From contig JACDOX010000298.1 of assembly GCA_014549065.1 (NCBI GenBank), positions 260,785 to 324,784 of the forward strand: DNA of 64,000 nucleotides, given 5' to 3'. Both the position numbers and the translations under genes were made by a program. The notes beneath the pieces are model-generated. The model saw only the letters and a program-made list of their open reading frames with translations. It was not told where the DNA came from and ran no database searches. This document shows, in pieces, positions 1-10,835 of the stretch; position 1 is the first letter of the stretch, and each line of letters opens with the position of its first letter. The stretch comes from Cardinalis cardinalis (taxonomy: Eukaryota; Chordata; Aves; Passeriformes; Cardinalidae).

Positions 1-722
1 CCTACCCCGAGCCTTGGCTCCCACTTTTCCAGCTTTCCCATTTGGTACACAAAAGCCAAGAGCATCAAATCCTATCAACAGCTCAGAGCCTTCGGCCTTG
101 CCTTCATGGTCTTCTTGACCATCTGTACCTCCATTCACATCTCCATCCCTGTCCACTGACCTTTGGATTCCCCCAGGATATGGGAAGGGGTTACTGGGTC
201 TGATGGCCACCCTGATCCAGGTCAGTCTGGAGGAGAACAAGCTCAGACACTTGCTGAGCAGCCTGTGCCATGATGCCTGCACCACAGTGGAAAACTGCCA
301 GAGTGACGAGCAGAACAAGCAGAATGTCCTTAGGGAGGAGGGGAACTGGATGGGTCCAGAGCAGAGGAAGCATTTCTCTGGTGAAAGCAGCACTTGGCAG
401 TGCTGTTGGCACTTTCACAGGGAAGAGGAGGGACCAAGAGCTTTTGCACAGGGGCTTGAAAGGAGCTCAAGAGACACCAAGAAATGGCTGGTTGTGCATG
501 AGGAGTCACCAGCAGGGAAAATAAAGAAATCCATGCTGGAAAATTGATAAAAGAGAAACTTCCATCTGATCAACCGTAGAGGGATATTGTAAACTTGGGG
601 GAGCAGTCAGTCTCTGAAGTGTTGCAAGAAACATCATGAGGAATGGACTTGCCTGGGAGGCTGGGATCATCCTTGTTTCAGGCTGTGCTGGATCAGTCCT
701 TACTGTGTTTGTTTCTTTGCAG
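1..722. other. RNF43 intron, no exon seen
   Basis: I looked for the preceding PA-domain exon (mammalian RMAGERGASAVLFD-like block) on the + strand and did not find it. The short open frames here have no recognisable domain, so this is read as intron. Confidence 0.6.
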
Positions 723-854
723 CTAAGAAAGCCCAGAGGCCTGAGCCAGCCTGTGGTCCTAATCAGGGGCCATGATGCTGAGCTCCTCATGGGCGTTGTG
801 AACAAGAACAGAGAGGCCCACGTGAAGATAGAGGTCAAGGAGCCACCAGCTTGG
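723..854 (+). CDS. RNF43: RNF43 exon: end of PA ectodomain
   Basis: The exon follows a T-rich tract ending in TTTGCAG and ends before GTGAGA; it is 132 bases, 44 codons, phase 0 on both sides. It encodes LRKPRGLSQPVVLIRGHDAE and ends with EVKEPPAW, the stretch just outside the membrane. It has the same length as the corresponding human block. Confidence 0.93.
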
Positions 855-3800
855 GTGAGAGACACATGATTCCCACTGCCTCCTGTATCCTCCCAACCTG
901 CTGGGCTTTCCCAGAGAGGCTGAGCTTTCTTCCTCAGGGATAGAGATCACGGCCTGCTACTGGAGTCTTTAGCATTCAGACCTGCTGCAAGTAAAGACTC
1001 AAAAGCACTTTCAGCTTACTTAGTTTCTTTTGCTTTAATGTCGTGAGTGAGGCAAAAGTGAGTGGTTTTACTCTTCAAGTAAAACCAGGCCTTGATTTTC
1101 TTATTTTGTGCTGTCTTAGACTATGGTCTCAAGGCAGCTGAGATGCTGCAAGACTAAGATATTCTATTCTTGTATGGATGTGCAGAAAAGACTGAACCAT
1201 TTTTAATTTTACCTGTAAAGAACAAAGAGGAGGAGCTTGGCCAAGGATGATATTTCCCAAGACTTGATGGTCCAGAAAAGATGGAGATTCCCCTAGCCTC
1301 TAACTCCCACCAAGAGTAATTTCCACACAAGAGTAATTTCTGTCCTGTTTTATCCAACAGCCAGACTACGATGTGTGGATTCTTCTCACAGTGGTCAGCA
1401 CTGTGGTCGTCATCATTTTGATTTTTGTTGTCCGCACAAAGTGCCAGCTGAACAGGACTCAGGTAGGGATCTCATGGAGCAGACGTGTCTGAGCAAACAA
1501 GAATAGAGGGAAAGCAGGAACAGACACCTTTTGGGAGGGGAAATGGGCAGATCGTGATGAGACAGGGAGAACAGTTTTAAACTAAGAGGAGAGATTTAGA
1601 TTAGATGTGAATTAGATTAAATTCTTCCCTGTGAGGGTGGGAAGGCCATGGCACAGGGTGCTCAGAGAAGCTGTGGCTGCCCCTGGATCCCTGGAAGTGT
1701 CCAGGGCCAGGTTGGATGGGGCTTGGAGCAACCTGGGATAGTGGAAGATGTCCCTGCCCATTGCAGGAGAATGGAATAAGATGAGCTTTAAGGTCCCTTT
1801 TAACCAAAGCCATTCCTTGATTCTATGATTGTATGATTTAGTATTCTTAATAGAAATTAACAAATGAAATAATCATCTTCTCAGAGTCAGATGTATTTCC
1901 ATTTGAGACTATCCCATTTGTCCCATATAGAGACAATCATTTGGGGATCAAAAATTCAGCACTGCTGAGTTATTTGAATATCTAAGGCCAGATGTCTCCT
2001 GCTGGTGACAGAGCCTACTTTGGCTGAGTCAGCTTAGACAGAAAGTCACCTCTGCAGATAGGTGTCGTCCCCAAATTTCTGATAATCCCATTTTGAATAT
2101 GGGAGGGCAGAGTAAGGCTGAGCCTGTCCTCAAGCCCCGTCTGTCTCTGCAGGACTCGGTGCAGCAGCAGACCCTGCAGGCCATCGGGCAGCTGGCCACA
2201 CGCCGCTACCAGCCCCGGGCGCGGCCGGCCCCGCGCTGGGACTCGGCCAGCAGCTGCAGCTCCGCCCCGGTCTGCGCCATCTGCCTCGAGGAGTTCAGCG
2301 AGGGGCAGGTAGGGTTTGGGCAGGACCGCTGCACTCATGGCTCTGGCTTCCCAGGTTGGGGGGTCAGCAGTGGGAGCTGAGAATGGCAGGAGCCGGAGGC
2401 CTGTGAGATGCTTCCTTCTGAACTCCTGAGTGCTGGAAAGGGATTGCATCAATGGAGGTGTGCCTGCCCCTGGGCTATAAAGCCTCTGCTGAAATCATGT
2501 CTCCAGGCAGGTCTCCAGCTGTGGCTGTGGGGTAAAATGCCTATGTTGAAATAGGGTAAAATTTGGTTTGCTGCTCCATAGCACCCAGCCTGAAATCTCC
2601 CTATTCCCAAGGGCTTGCACCACTCTGGATGTTCACAGAGCAGGAATGGAGGTACTCCACAGCCTTCTCTATGCACAGTTGGGCTGCAGATCCCTCACTC
2701 TTAGACGTCTGTCCGTCCTTCAAGGCTCACTTCCATCAAGAAGGACACATCCAGGTCTTGGAACATGGTTCGCCTTGCTCATCCTCCTCCTCTCCACTTC
2801 TTTCTAGGAACTGCGGATCATCTCGTGCTCCCACGAGTTCCATCGGGAGTGTGTTGACCCTTGGCTGCAGCAACACCACACGTGTCCACTTTGCATGTTC
2901 AATATTCTTGGTAGGGCTCAGACACGGCATTTCCTGGCTGAGGACAGGCTTGGGTGCAGGATTGTTCCCAGGAGCTCCAGTTACTTTTGGGAGATGGATC
3001 AGCAGGTCCTCGTGTCCCTATGCACAGAGTGGACAGGGGACTGTGTGCATGGAGAGGAGTCCCTTGCCTGTCAGCCCACCAGGGTACAGCAAGGTGCTGG
3101 GCTTGGGCTGGGACTTGCATCAAGAAGAGGGATTCCAGTCCTGAGATCTGTGGGGAGGGGAAGGTGGGATCTGGGGGTTGCAGGGGCAGCAGGGAGAGTG
3201 TACAGGACCATCAGGGTGGTTTGGTGGTGGCAGCGAGGAGTTGCAGAGTACGGATGGGACGTGGGGCCATGGTGGGAGGGCAGTGGAGCATCAGTGCTGG
3301 GGTTGCTGCAGCTGGGTTGTGGGACATGTGCTGGATACTTCCTTCTGGGCTGTGCGATGTGTGCTGTATACTCTCTTCTGGGCTGTGGAATATGTGCTGT
3401 ATTCTTCCTTCTTTCTCCACAGCCAGAGACTCGGGGGACCAGGCCATGGCTGCCAGCTCCAGGCTGGTCCCTCAGGACATGGAGCCGGGGCGGCGCCTCC
3501 ACCTTTTCCGCCAGCATCCAGGACATGCCCTTTACCACCTCCCACAAGCGTATCCTCAGAGGAACCTCAGGAGCTTTCCCCCAGAGTCAGCCCATGGCAA
3601 CCCCTTCTTCCACTCTCCAGAGCTCTCCCAGCTGGATTTTGGCACCATCCACTACATGCGCTACAGACCAGCCACCTCCCTGCTGGCCTGTGGCCACATG
3701 GCCCCGCTGGCCCCGGGCTTGCTGGGGCAGCAGCATCCCAACCCCTCTGCATGTGGGCAGGTGCTGGCACCCCACAGGACATGTCCCCTTCAGCCTCAGC

Positions 3801-5097
3801 CCCCCTGTGTGGCACCCAAGGCGGTCGTGGCACAGAAGCAGCACCGTGTGCCCACCCTGCGCCGAGGGCTTGGCCACGGGCACCAGCACAACAGCAGTGG
3901 CTCTGGGGAGAGCTATCTCACGGAGCACAGCGGGTACCTGGCCGACGGGCCGGGCAGCGACTCCAGCTCGGGGCCCTGCCACGGTTCCTCCAGTGACTCC
4001 ATGTTGAACTGCACGGACGTAAGCCTGCAGGGCATCCATGGCAGCTGCTCCACATTCCGCAGCTCCCTCAGCAGCGACTATGATCCCTTCGTGTACTGCA
4101 GCTCCGAGGGCCCTGCCACAGACCACGGTCAGGAGCAGCTACGGCTGCCCAGGGAGAGGCGGCCCCGGTCCTTGGACCTGATGATGCCCCAGGGAGCTGC
4201 TCCGGCCAAGCCCCAGGTGCTCAGCCACGTCCACTACCACCACCACCAGCACCACCACTACAGGCAGGATACAGAGTGTCCCCCTGGGCGAGCCGGGCAG
4301 GGGCCCGGGCCAAGCAAATCCCGGTATTCCGGGGCCAAGGTTGCCTTCCACAGTGCTCGGACACAAAAGAGAACTGAGAAAAGCCATCACTCTCAGCAGC
4401 CTCTGGAAAGCAGTGCCGTGCTGCGGGAGGCAGCTCCAGCAGGCCAGCCAGCCTGTCCCCAGGAAGGCCAGGAGCCCCCTCACGCCCCCTCCACTTCTCC
4501 AAACAGGCTGGACTTCAGTGTAGATGCCAACAGACAATTGGGAGCTGTCTCGCTGTCCCCCAGACACAGCTTACAGAGTAGGCATCACCGAAGGAAAAGA
4601 AAGTGTCCCCTGGAGCTCGACCCCACTCTCCTGCCCAAGGACTCAGCCGAGCCCGGAGCCTGCGACACTCACCTTCCTCCTGGCCATCCCGCTGGCTACT
4701 GCTGCTCTCCCGAAGCCCAGCCCCTGATCCCAAGCGCTCCCCTGCCCAGCGGCTCCCAGCCGCTCTGGAAGTGTTTAATGCCACAGTCCAGCTCCGAGCT
4801 GAGGAAGCAGGAGGAGGGGTTGTCAGGACGGGAGAGAAACCGCTCAGTTCCTGCAGATTTCTCAGGGACGTGCACCCCCAGACACAGTCTGAGCGTCCGC
4901 CTTCACTGCCCATCTCAGCAGGGTGGTCAGGGTAAGTCTCGCCTTTGCCTCTACTGGCAGCAAGCAGGTGAATGAGGAGCGGGTTTGCTGAAGGAAATCC
5001 AGCTGCCAGGACACCTGGTACCTTCCTAATGGGTTTTCCTACAGGAGCACTGACTGCAGGAGCATTCCAGAGCTCGCCTGTGAGGGTGGTGGCCTGA
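723..5097 (+). CDS. RNF43: RNF43, E3 ubiquitin ligase of the Wnt receptor pathway (3' part, six exons)
   Basis: RNF43 is a single-pass membrane RING E3 ligase that ubiquitinates Frizzled/LRP6 at the cell surface and so dampens Wnt signalling; R-spondin/LGR removes it. I read six exons in frame: 723-854, 1361-1462, 2153-2308, 2808-2910, 3423-4931 and 5045-5097, all with AG/GT borders, giving about 684 residues. In order they encode the end of the protease-associated ectodomain (QPVVLIRG, KEPPAW), a transmembrane helix (VVVIILIFVV), a RING-H2 finger (CAIC, C-H-E-F-H, CPLC) split by one intron, and a long low-complexity tail. The tail keeps the family blocks GSGESYLTEHSGYLADGPG, DSSSGPCHGSSSDS and the His-rich HVHYHHHQHHHY. 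The signal peptide and first PA exons are outside the window. ZNRF3 is the paralogue, but the tail blocks and the SUPT4H1 neighbour fix RNF43. The reading frame of the last small exon is uncertain. Confidence 0.95.
1361..1462 (+). CDS. RNF43: RNF43 exon: transmembrane segment
   Basis: The exon lies between CCAACAG and GTAGGG; it is 102 bases, 34 codons, phase 0. It starts PDYDVWILLTVVS and continues through a hydrophobic run VVVIILIFVV to a basic stop-transfer sequence RTKC, i.e. the single membrane helix followed by the cytoplasmic side. Confidence 0.93.
1583..1839 (+). repeat. CR1 LINE 3' fragment, sense
   Basis: This piece has the CR1 tail signatures in order: CCCTGTGAGGGTG, GAGAAGCTGTGGCTGCCCC, CCAGGTTGGATGGGGCTT, GAGCAACCTGG, then CTTTAAGGTCCC and the terminal ATTCTATGAT-type repeats. 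It lies in the intron between the RNF43 transmembrane and RING exons. Confidence 0.93.
2153..2308 (+). CDS. RNF43: RNF43 exon: juxtamembrane region and first half of RING
   Basis: The exon lies between CTCTGCAG and GTAGGG; it is 156 bases, 52 codons, phase 0. It encodes QAIGQLATRRYQ, then SSCSSAPVCAICLEEFSEGQ, which carries the first zinc-ligand pair C-x2-C of the RING-H2 finger. The exon is strongly GC-rich at third positions. Confidence 0.95.
2808..2910 (+). CDS. RNF43: RNF43 exon: second half of RING-H2
   Basis: The exon lies between TTTCTAG and GTAGGG; it is 103 bases and leaves phase 1. It encodes ELRIISCSHEFHRECVDPWL and ends CPLCMFNI. It supplies the Cys, His, His, Cys, Cys, Cys zinc ligands and the conserved W of the E2-binding face. 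Confidence 0.95.
3311..3412 (+). repeat. 33-bp tandem repeat, about three copies, touching an RNF43 splice acceptor
   Basis: CTGGG...TGTG..ATGTGCTG motifs begin at 3312, 3345 and 3378, exactly 33 bases apart. The last copy runs straight into the polypyrimidine tract and AG at 3421-3422 of the large tail exon. Each copy carries a TTCTTC-type pyrimidine run. Confidence 0.85.
3423..4931 (+). CDS. RNF43: RNF43 large exon: cytoplasmic tail
   Basis: This 1,509-base exon starts after CTTTCTCCACAG and probably ends at the GTAAGT at 4932. It encodes MEPGRRLHLFRQHPGHALYH, the Ser-rich block around 3895-4095 (GESYLTEHSGYLADGPG to SLSSDYDPFVYC, the phosphorylated region in mammals), and HVHYHHHQHHHY near 4229-4263. 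If the donor is ignored, the frame stays open to a stop at 4973-4975. The tail is Pro/Ser/His-rich and disordered, as in the mammalian protein. Confidence 0.9.
5045..5097 (+). CDS. RNF43: RNF43 probable last coding exon
   Basis: The acceptor TTTTCCTACAG ends at 5044. Joined by the canonical phase from 4931, the exon reads GALTAGAFQSSPVRVVA and stops at 5095-5097. A different frame of the same bases gives the acidic tail STDCRSIPELACEG then NDEQVC, with a stop at 5115-5117; it looks more like the acidic end of mammalian RNF43 but cannot be reached with a GT-AG junction that I can see. A tiny shift in the assembly or an unseen splice choice could explain this. Confidence 0.5.
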
Positions 5098-8000
5098 ATG
5101 ATGAGCAAGTGTGTTAAAGAGTGCACCAAACCCTGAAATACTACAACTGAGAAATAAGGTGGCTAATTTTAATTAAACATCGCTAGCAGCTGGAATATCT
5201 CCCAAAGGAAAGGGTGGGACCACATTTTTCAGTGTCCTTGCACCAGTCTTGGGTGTCTTACTGGAAGAGTTGTTATCATTAAGGCTTTTTGGGCTCCAGT
5301 TGTTTTAGCCAAGCCNAGCTAACTGGAATCAGTGAGAAAGGAAGTGTGTGTGGCCTGGGGTAGTAGAACAGACTAATTGAGTTGCTCGATTTGCACATCC
5401 CTCATTTCTCACCTGCCTTTGTTGCGTGGGAGTTGCTTTTTAGTGTCGTTTGGAAATCAGATGTAATTAAAGTTTGGCCTTCTGCCTAACTGCTGCACTC
5501 TCTCACAAAGAGAGGGAAAATGCCTTTGAGACGAGTGTCTTTGAAAGAACCTGAGTTTAGCTCCCAGGTCTTGCTCTCTCAGGTCCTCTGAAGGCAGCAA
5601 CCTGCAAGTCAGCAGGGGCAGGTGCTGGCTGGGAGCAGAGCCTGGCTCCCTTCCTCGCCCTGCCGCTGACTCATTGCAGGTCCTCGGGCAAATCCTTTTG
5701 ATTTAGGTACCAAACACAGATCTGGCTGTCTAATTTCTGTTATAACACTGGCCTTAAACTTGTGACTCACTGTGCCCATTGTGCCACAGAGATAATAACT
5801 TCCTCCCAGTGCTTGTCTATCCAGCCCCACCCCACGCCCAGGCTCCTGGTTCTGCGGAGGCAGTGGGGCAGGGGAGGCTGGATGGGCATGGTCCTGGCTC
5901 CCTGCAGCCTTCTGGCCTCCCAGACTCCCAGGAACAGATATTTTTCCCAGGTGCAGAAGTGCCTGACACTGCAGACAGGTGATAGGGAGGTTCTCCCAAG
6001 GCCTGGAGGGATGCTGGTGTTGGGAGAGATAAGGAGTCATCAGGGCAGAGATGTCTCTGGTTGCAGGGAGCTCTGAGTGCCTATGCCCTCCCAGGGTACC
6101 CCACATGGAGAGAGCCCTCCTGGCTCAGGGCAGGTTGCTCAGGGCTTGCTTTGAGCTCCGATATGAACCTGGGAGGCTTCAAGAGCAGGAGTCTGTGCAC
6201 CTAACACAGGGTGCTGGGCATTGCAAGGTCGGTGCTGGGATGCTTCTGTGTCCTTGGAAATTGTGGCCCCAATCTGTGCCATCACCTTCTGATGACCCTC
6301 TGACCCCCACCCAGAGCCAGTGCCAGCTGCCTTGCCAAGCACATCAAGCCTTCATTCCCTCTTCATTCCCCATTCCAGCAGGTAGAAGGACCAATGTATC
6401 TGAAAATGCTGTGAATCTATGTCTGTTTACTGCAGTACCTTCTATGGATGCTTTCAGGATCACCCAGAGAGTCAGAATTCTCTTGCAAGATTGAGAGACT
6501 ACACAGATTCAGGATTTAACTTTATTAAGAGCAGAGTACAGAGCTTGTGCAGGGCTTATGCAGAAAAGCCACCAAGCTGAAAACATTGGTAGACATAACA
6601 CAACCTCTGAATTATAATCACATTGGTTTTTTATCTTGAGAAAAGTATAAATCAATAGAGAAGTAAAAAAGAGCAAAGAACAATCTCAGTAGACAGTCCC
6701 ATGCAAGCAGGACACAAAACACAGACAAGGAGACCAAGGAAATATGCATCTCTGCCTCCAGATAAATGGCATAAAGCTAAAAATATAAGTGGATTAATTA
6801 GAAAGCCCAGCTTTAAATTAAAGTTTTGACATAAACTTCTCAGAAACCCAGTTTAAAAGAAAAGCAAACAGTGGGACCCTGTAATTCCTAGATGAAATTA
6901 CAGAGAGGGAAGTGTGTGTCTCTCCTGGTGGCATGCGAGAGACACTGCACTGAGAGTGTGAAGTCCAGTGACGAGTGACACAAAAATCCCCAGNTGCCCC
7001 TGAGTAGAAGGAGGGGGCATTAGGGTTATAACACTGTGTCAGCACAGGCTGCAAAGAGGAGCCTACATAGACAGGAGAGTCTTATGAGAATATTGCTAAA
7101 ATAAGCAGTCAAAAGATGCTTTTGGGCCCAGGGATCATGCACAGCCCCAGAAAATGGCTGGTCAAGCAGCAGGGCAGAGAGGGCACTTGGAAACTGCTGT
7201 TCCAAAGCAAAGGTGTGGCTGGAGAAGGAAATCAGAACAGAGCTGGATGCCAAGTGAAGTACAGAGCCATGAAGAGACAGGCCAGGGAATATTGCTGTGA
7301 ACAGCTTGTGTGAAGCAGACTATTAATGCAAACATTTTCTGCTGCATTGGAAGGGAGAAGGCTGCCTAGGGTTCTTCAGATCTAGGGAGTGACAGAAGTC
7401 TGAGGGATGTTCAGGGGCTGTAAGTGCAGAGCACAAGAGCAAACTGCCTTTATTGCATTGGTGATCACCAGGGGAGTGCTCAGGGAGGTTCTCACCTGGC
7501 ACAGCTCCATTCAGGGCAGGGGGGGGCAGAATCCCTCATGAATCAAATCACCAGTTTGAGCACTTCTGAAATACAGTGGAGAGTAACAAATTGCCAGGGG
7601 TACAGATTACCCACTGGGCATCCTGCAGGGCTCAAGCACACAGCTGATAAATCCTGAATGTGGACTGCAATCTCTTATCCATGCCCAGACCGAGGAGGAA
7701 GAGCTGAGGGCAATATCAGCTGGAAATAGCTGAAGCCACAGAATGATGAGCCTGACTTTCCAGCCAAGCAAATTGTTAAAAATTCAAATACAGGGTCTGA
7801 CTTGTAAGCACATGGCTGAATGTGAAAACCAGAGGAGGAGGCAACTCAGTTTTTGTAGGGAGAGATAACACCTGACAGATCTTTCAGGAGAAGGAAGCTC
7901 TGAAAGGATAAAAGGGAAGGTGCTCCCACAGGTAAATAACTCACTGAAAAAGGAGACAAGAGTGCAGATCAGACTTAATGGAGGGGAATTACTCGGAGAG

Positions 8001-8245
8001 GAGAGAAGTGGAGTTCTGCAACTGTATGATCCTTCCAGAAAGCTCATAAATATCCTGTACAAGGAGAGGAGATAGCCAAGTGTATAACGTATAAAATCCA
8101 TCAGGATGTCAAGCATTAAAACTGGATACAGAGTGTTACAGGAGGATCTCCTGCTGTTGAGTGAGAGAGTGGTGGATGAAATCCCCTGTAAGTAGCACAA
8201 AATGCCACACATGAGCAGAGCCACTTTTAAGTAAAAATCACAACA

Positions 8246-8287
8246 TTATTGTTATCATTATTGTTGTTATTATTATCATTATCATTA
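8246..8287 (+). repeat. (ATT)n-type microsatellite
   Basis: An imperfect trinucleotide run of ATT/GTT/ATC units about 42 bases long. Confidence 0.85.
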
Positions 8288-10665
8288 GCTAGCTGGGAAC
8301 TATGTGGAACAAGCAGAAAGTGCCTTTATGCAGCTGTGTAAGCCTGTGGTGATCTCATAGCTCCTGATCACCAAAAAGGGTGCAAAAAGAAAGGGAAATA
8401 ATTTCTGCCCCCTTGGAAGCAGGGCAGAAATGTATCTGCTACAATCCCAGCGATGTTTTTTTCTGAGAAAATAGAATAGTGAGACTTTCATGTGGGAAAA
8501 AAAGTGATCAGCAGAGGATAGGGAAGAGAGGATATGAAATAAGGAGAGCAGAGGAGAAGGCAGACAAGAGAGTACTTAGAACAAAGTAATTGATGGCATC
8601 AAATGGGAACCAGAAGCTTTAAAACACCCAAAAGGCAACACATGGTGTGTAATGAAACTGGTGCTGGTTGCCCCCGGGATGTAGATGCCAGAAGTAAAAT
8701 GGTTTTGAGAGCTCAGATCAAGAGGTAACAAATGCAGAGATGCAAATCCNCCCTCTGGCTCAGGAAGTTCCTAAACCAGGGCTTCCAGAAGCTGCTGGTG
8801 CTCCTGTGGGATGCAGCACTCTCCAGTTGTATGCTAACCTCACCCAGCTGCCAGGTGAGGCTGAATCTTGGTCCACAGCCCCTCGAGAAATTCCACTTGT
8901 GCAGGCAGTGCCAGGCACTGGCATTCCAGGGAGTAACTCTGTGGATGACCCCAAAGAGCCTTGCATGATCTTGGAGTTTATGCCTCTTCCTTGGGCACCT
9001 CCCTCAGCCCTTCTTGGCACGCTTTGCATAGAGGTGCATCCCTTACTCTTCTGTTGCCTGGAGAGACCACACCTGGGAGTCATGTCCCTGGAGAATCAAT
9101 TCTGGAGCAATGCTGATGTATCCTCTTAAGGGAAGACAGACAGCTGGCAGTGAATTCCAGCTGGATGGCTTCCTGAACTGCCCCAGCACACCCGAGAAGC
9201 GTCCCAGAACAGCCACATTACTCCAGCACAGGCTGATGAAATCCCTTGATTTCTCTCCCTGTGAAAGCTCACCTCCTGCAGTGCTCTCAATAGCCTCCCC
9301 ATCTCCTCCCTCCTGCTCATCCTGAGTCCCTTTTCCTGCCACATCTTTTAACCTTACTAGGGAGGGGGAAGGGGATTAGAGGGCAAAAAAAGACCACCCT
9401 TAAAACCTAACCCCAAAGAACATGATTTCTGTGGTGTCATGATGGTGTGCTCCAGGTCGTTGCCCTGCCATGGCCAGTCCACCAGCCAAGGTTCTCTGAC
9501 CTGTCCTAGTTCATGATCTTTTCTTAGCCCAAGCAGGGGACACTTATGCAGGCACAGCTTTCAGAAAATATTTTAGTAATGCTATTTGAGACTGTAGGCA
9601 TATGAACGCAGAGGGCTTGAAGCTGGACAGTCTCTTTTTGGGTTGCACATAAGTTGGTGACAAGGAAAGCAGTTGGAAATGGCTTGCTCCACATACTTGT
9701 GACTCAAAGCACAAATGCAAGAGATGCTTAAACTCTGTCTTCAGGTACTGTGGCCATGCTTGCACATGTGTGTACGTGTACAACATCATGGGCATTCATT
9801 TTCCCACATTGATTAGCTACACTTTTCCAAGCAGAATCTCATTTGTTTGTTTTCTTCCCACATATTTAATTTTCAAGGCTCTGCTCCTATAGCTGGAGCA
9901 GATATATAGGTGATATATAACCAATAAGAATTTGTTGTGACTGTTCTGAAAAGCTGTTTTGAATTGCCCTCGATGAATCTCTAAGAGGGCATTTCTTTCC
10001 TTTGATCTCAGAAACATTCAGGAAAAGCGAGATAGGAAAAATAATGCCTGTATGCCTTTGCTGGGCTATGCTGACCTTGTGTAAGAGTTCTGGGCAGGCT
10101 TGAGAGACATCTGGGAAGGGACTGTGGTGTGTGTGACAACAGGCAGTGACTTAGAAAGGAGCTGTCAGGAGCAGTGACTTGGGTGCACCTTTTTAGGCAG
10201 CCCTTTTGTTGAATGTTTCCAAGTAAACTGCTCAGCACCTGCCTATCAATAATTCTCCAGGCAGAAGGGGCTGGCAAGAGCCTGGGCCTGAGCTGGGCTC
10301 AGAAGCAATTTGTGCAACCTCTCGCACACTGTGGAACATGTGTCATTCCTGTCTTGCATCACTGCTCTCTGCTCTTACTGCCTGGAGTTTCTGTTGCCCC
10401 CTTGCTCTGTGAGATACGAATTGGTGTTATTTTCTGTTCCTAATAATTTTTGAATTAGCAGTACAGATTTTCACAAAGAGCAAACATAAAAAAGCCTCAA
10501 AAGCAAACACCTAGCAGTGATGTGAGCCCTAGGATGCCCTTAGCCTGCCTCCTCTGAAATATATAAGGAGCAGGTTGAAGTCTTAAGATTTTATTGTACT
10601 TCACCTTAGAGGAAACTGGCTGAGAGGTGGCCAGAAAATTCCCTCTGAAAAACTGAGAGAAACTT

Positions 10666-10835
10666 CCTAGAATCATGCAATACTCTGAATTGGAAGGGAC
10701 CCACAAGGATCATCCAGTCCAGTCCCTGGCCCTGCCCAGGACACTACTACAATCCCAGTCTGTGCATCCCTGGGAGCATTGTTCAAACACTCCTGGAGCT
10801 CTGGCAGCCTTGGGGCTGGGACCATTCACTGGGGA
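10666..10835 (-). repeat. CR1 LINE fragment, antisense
   Basis: It starts with the reverse complement of a CR1 end (AGAATCATGCAATACTCTGA), followed by TTGGAAGGGACCCACAAGGA and CATCCAGTCCAGTCCCTGGC, and fades near 10835. Confidence 0.85.

Noticed and set aside
3071..3547. Minus-strand repeat peptide (TAHIAQPRRKYPAH-like)
   Set aside because: It is the 33-bp RNF43 intron repeat on the opposite strand; 33 bases is 11 codons, so an 11-residue period is expected.
7000..8230. Possible retroelement body
   Set aside because: No reverse-transcriptase, gag or LTR landmarks found; left as unassigned intergenic DNA.
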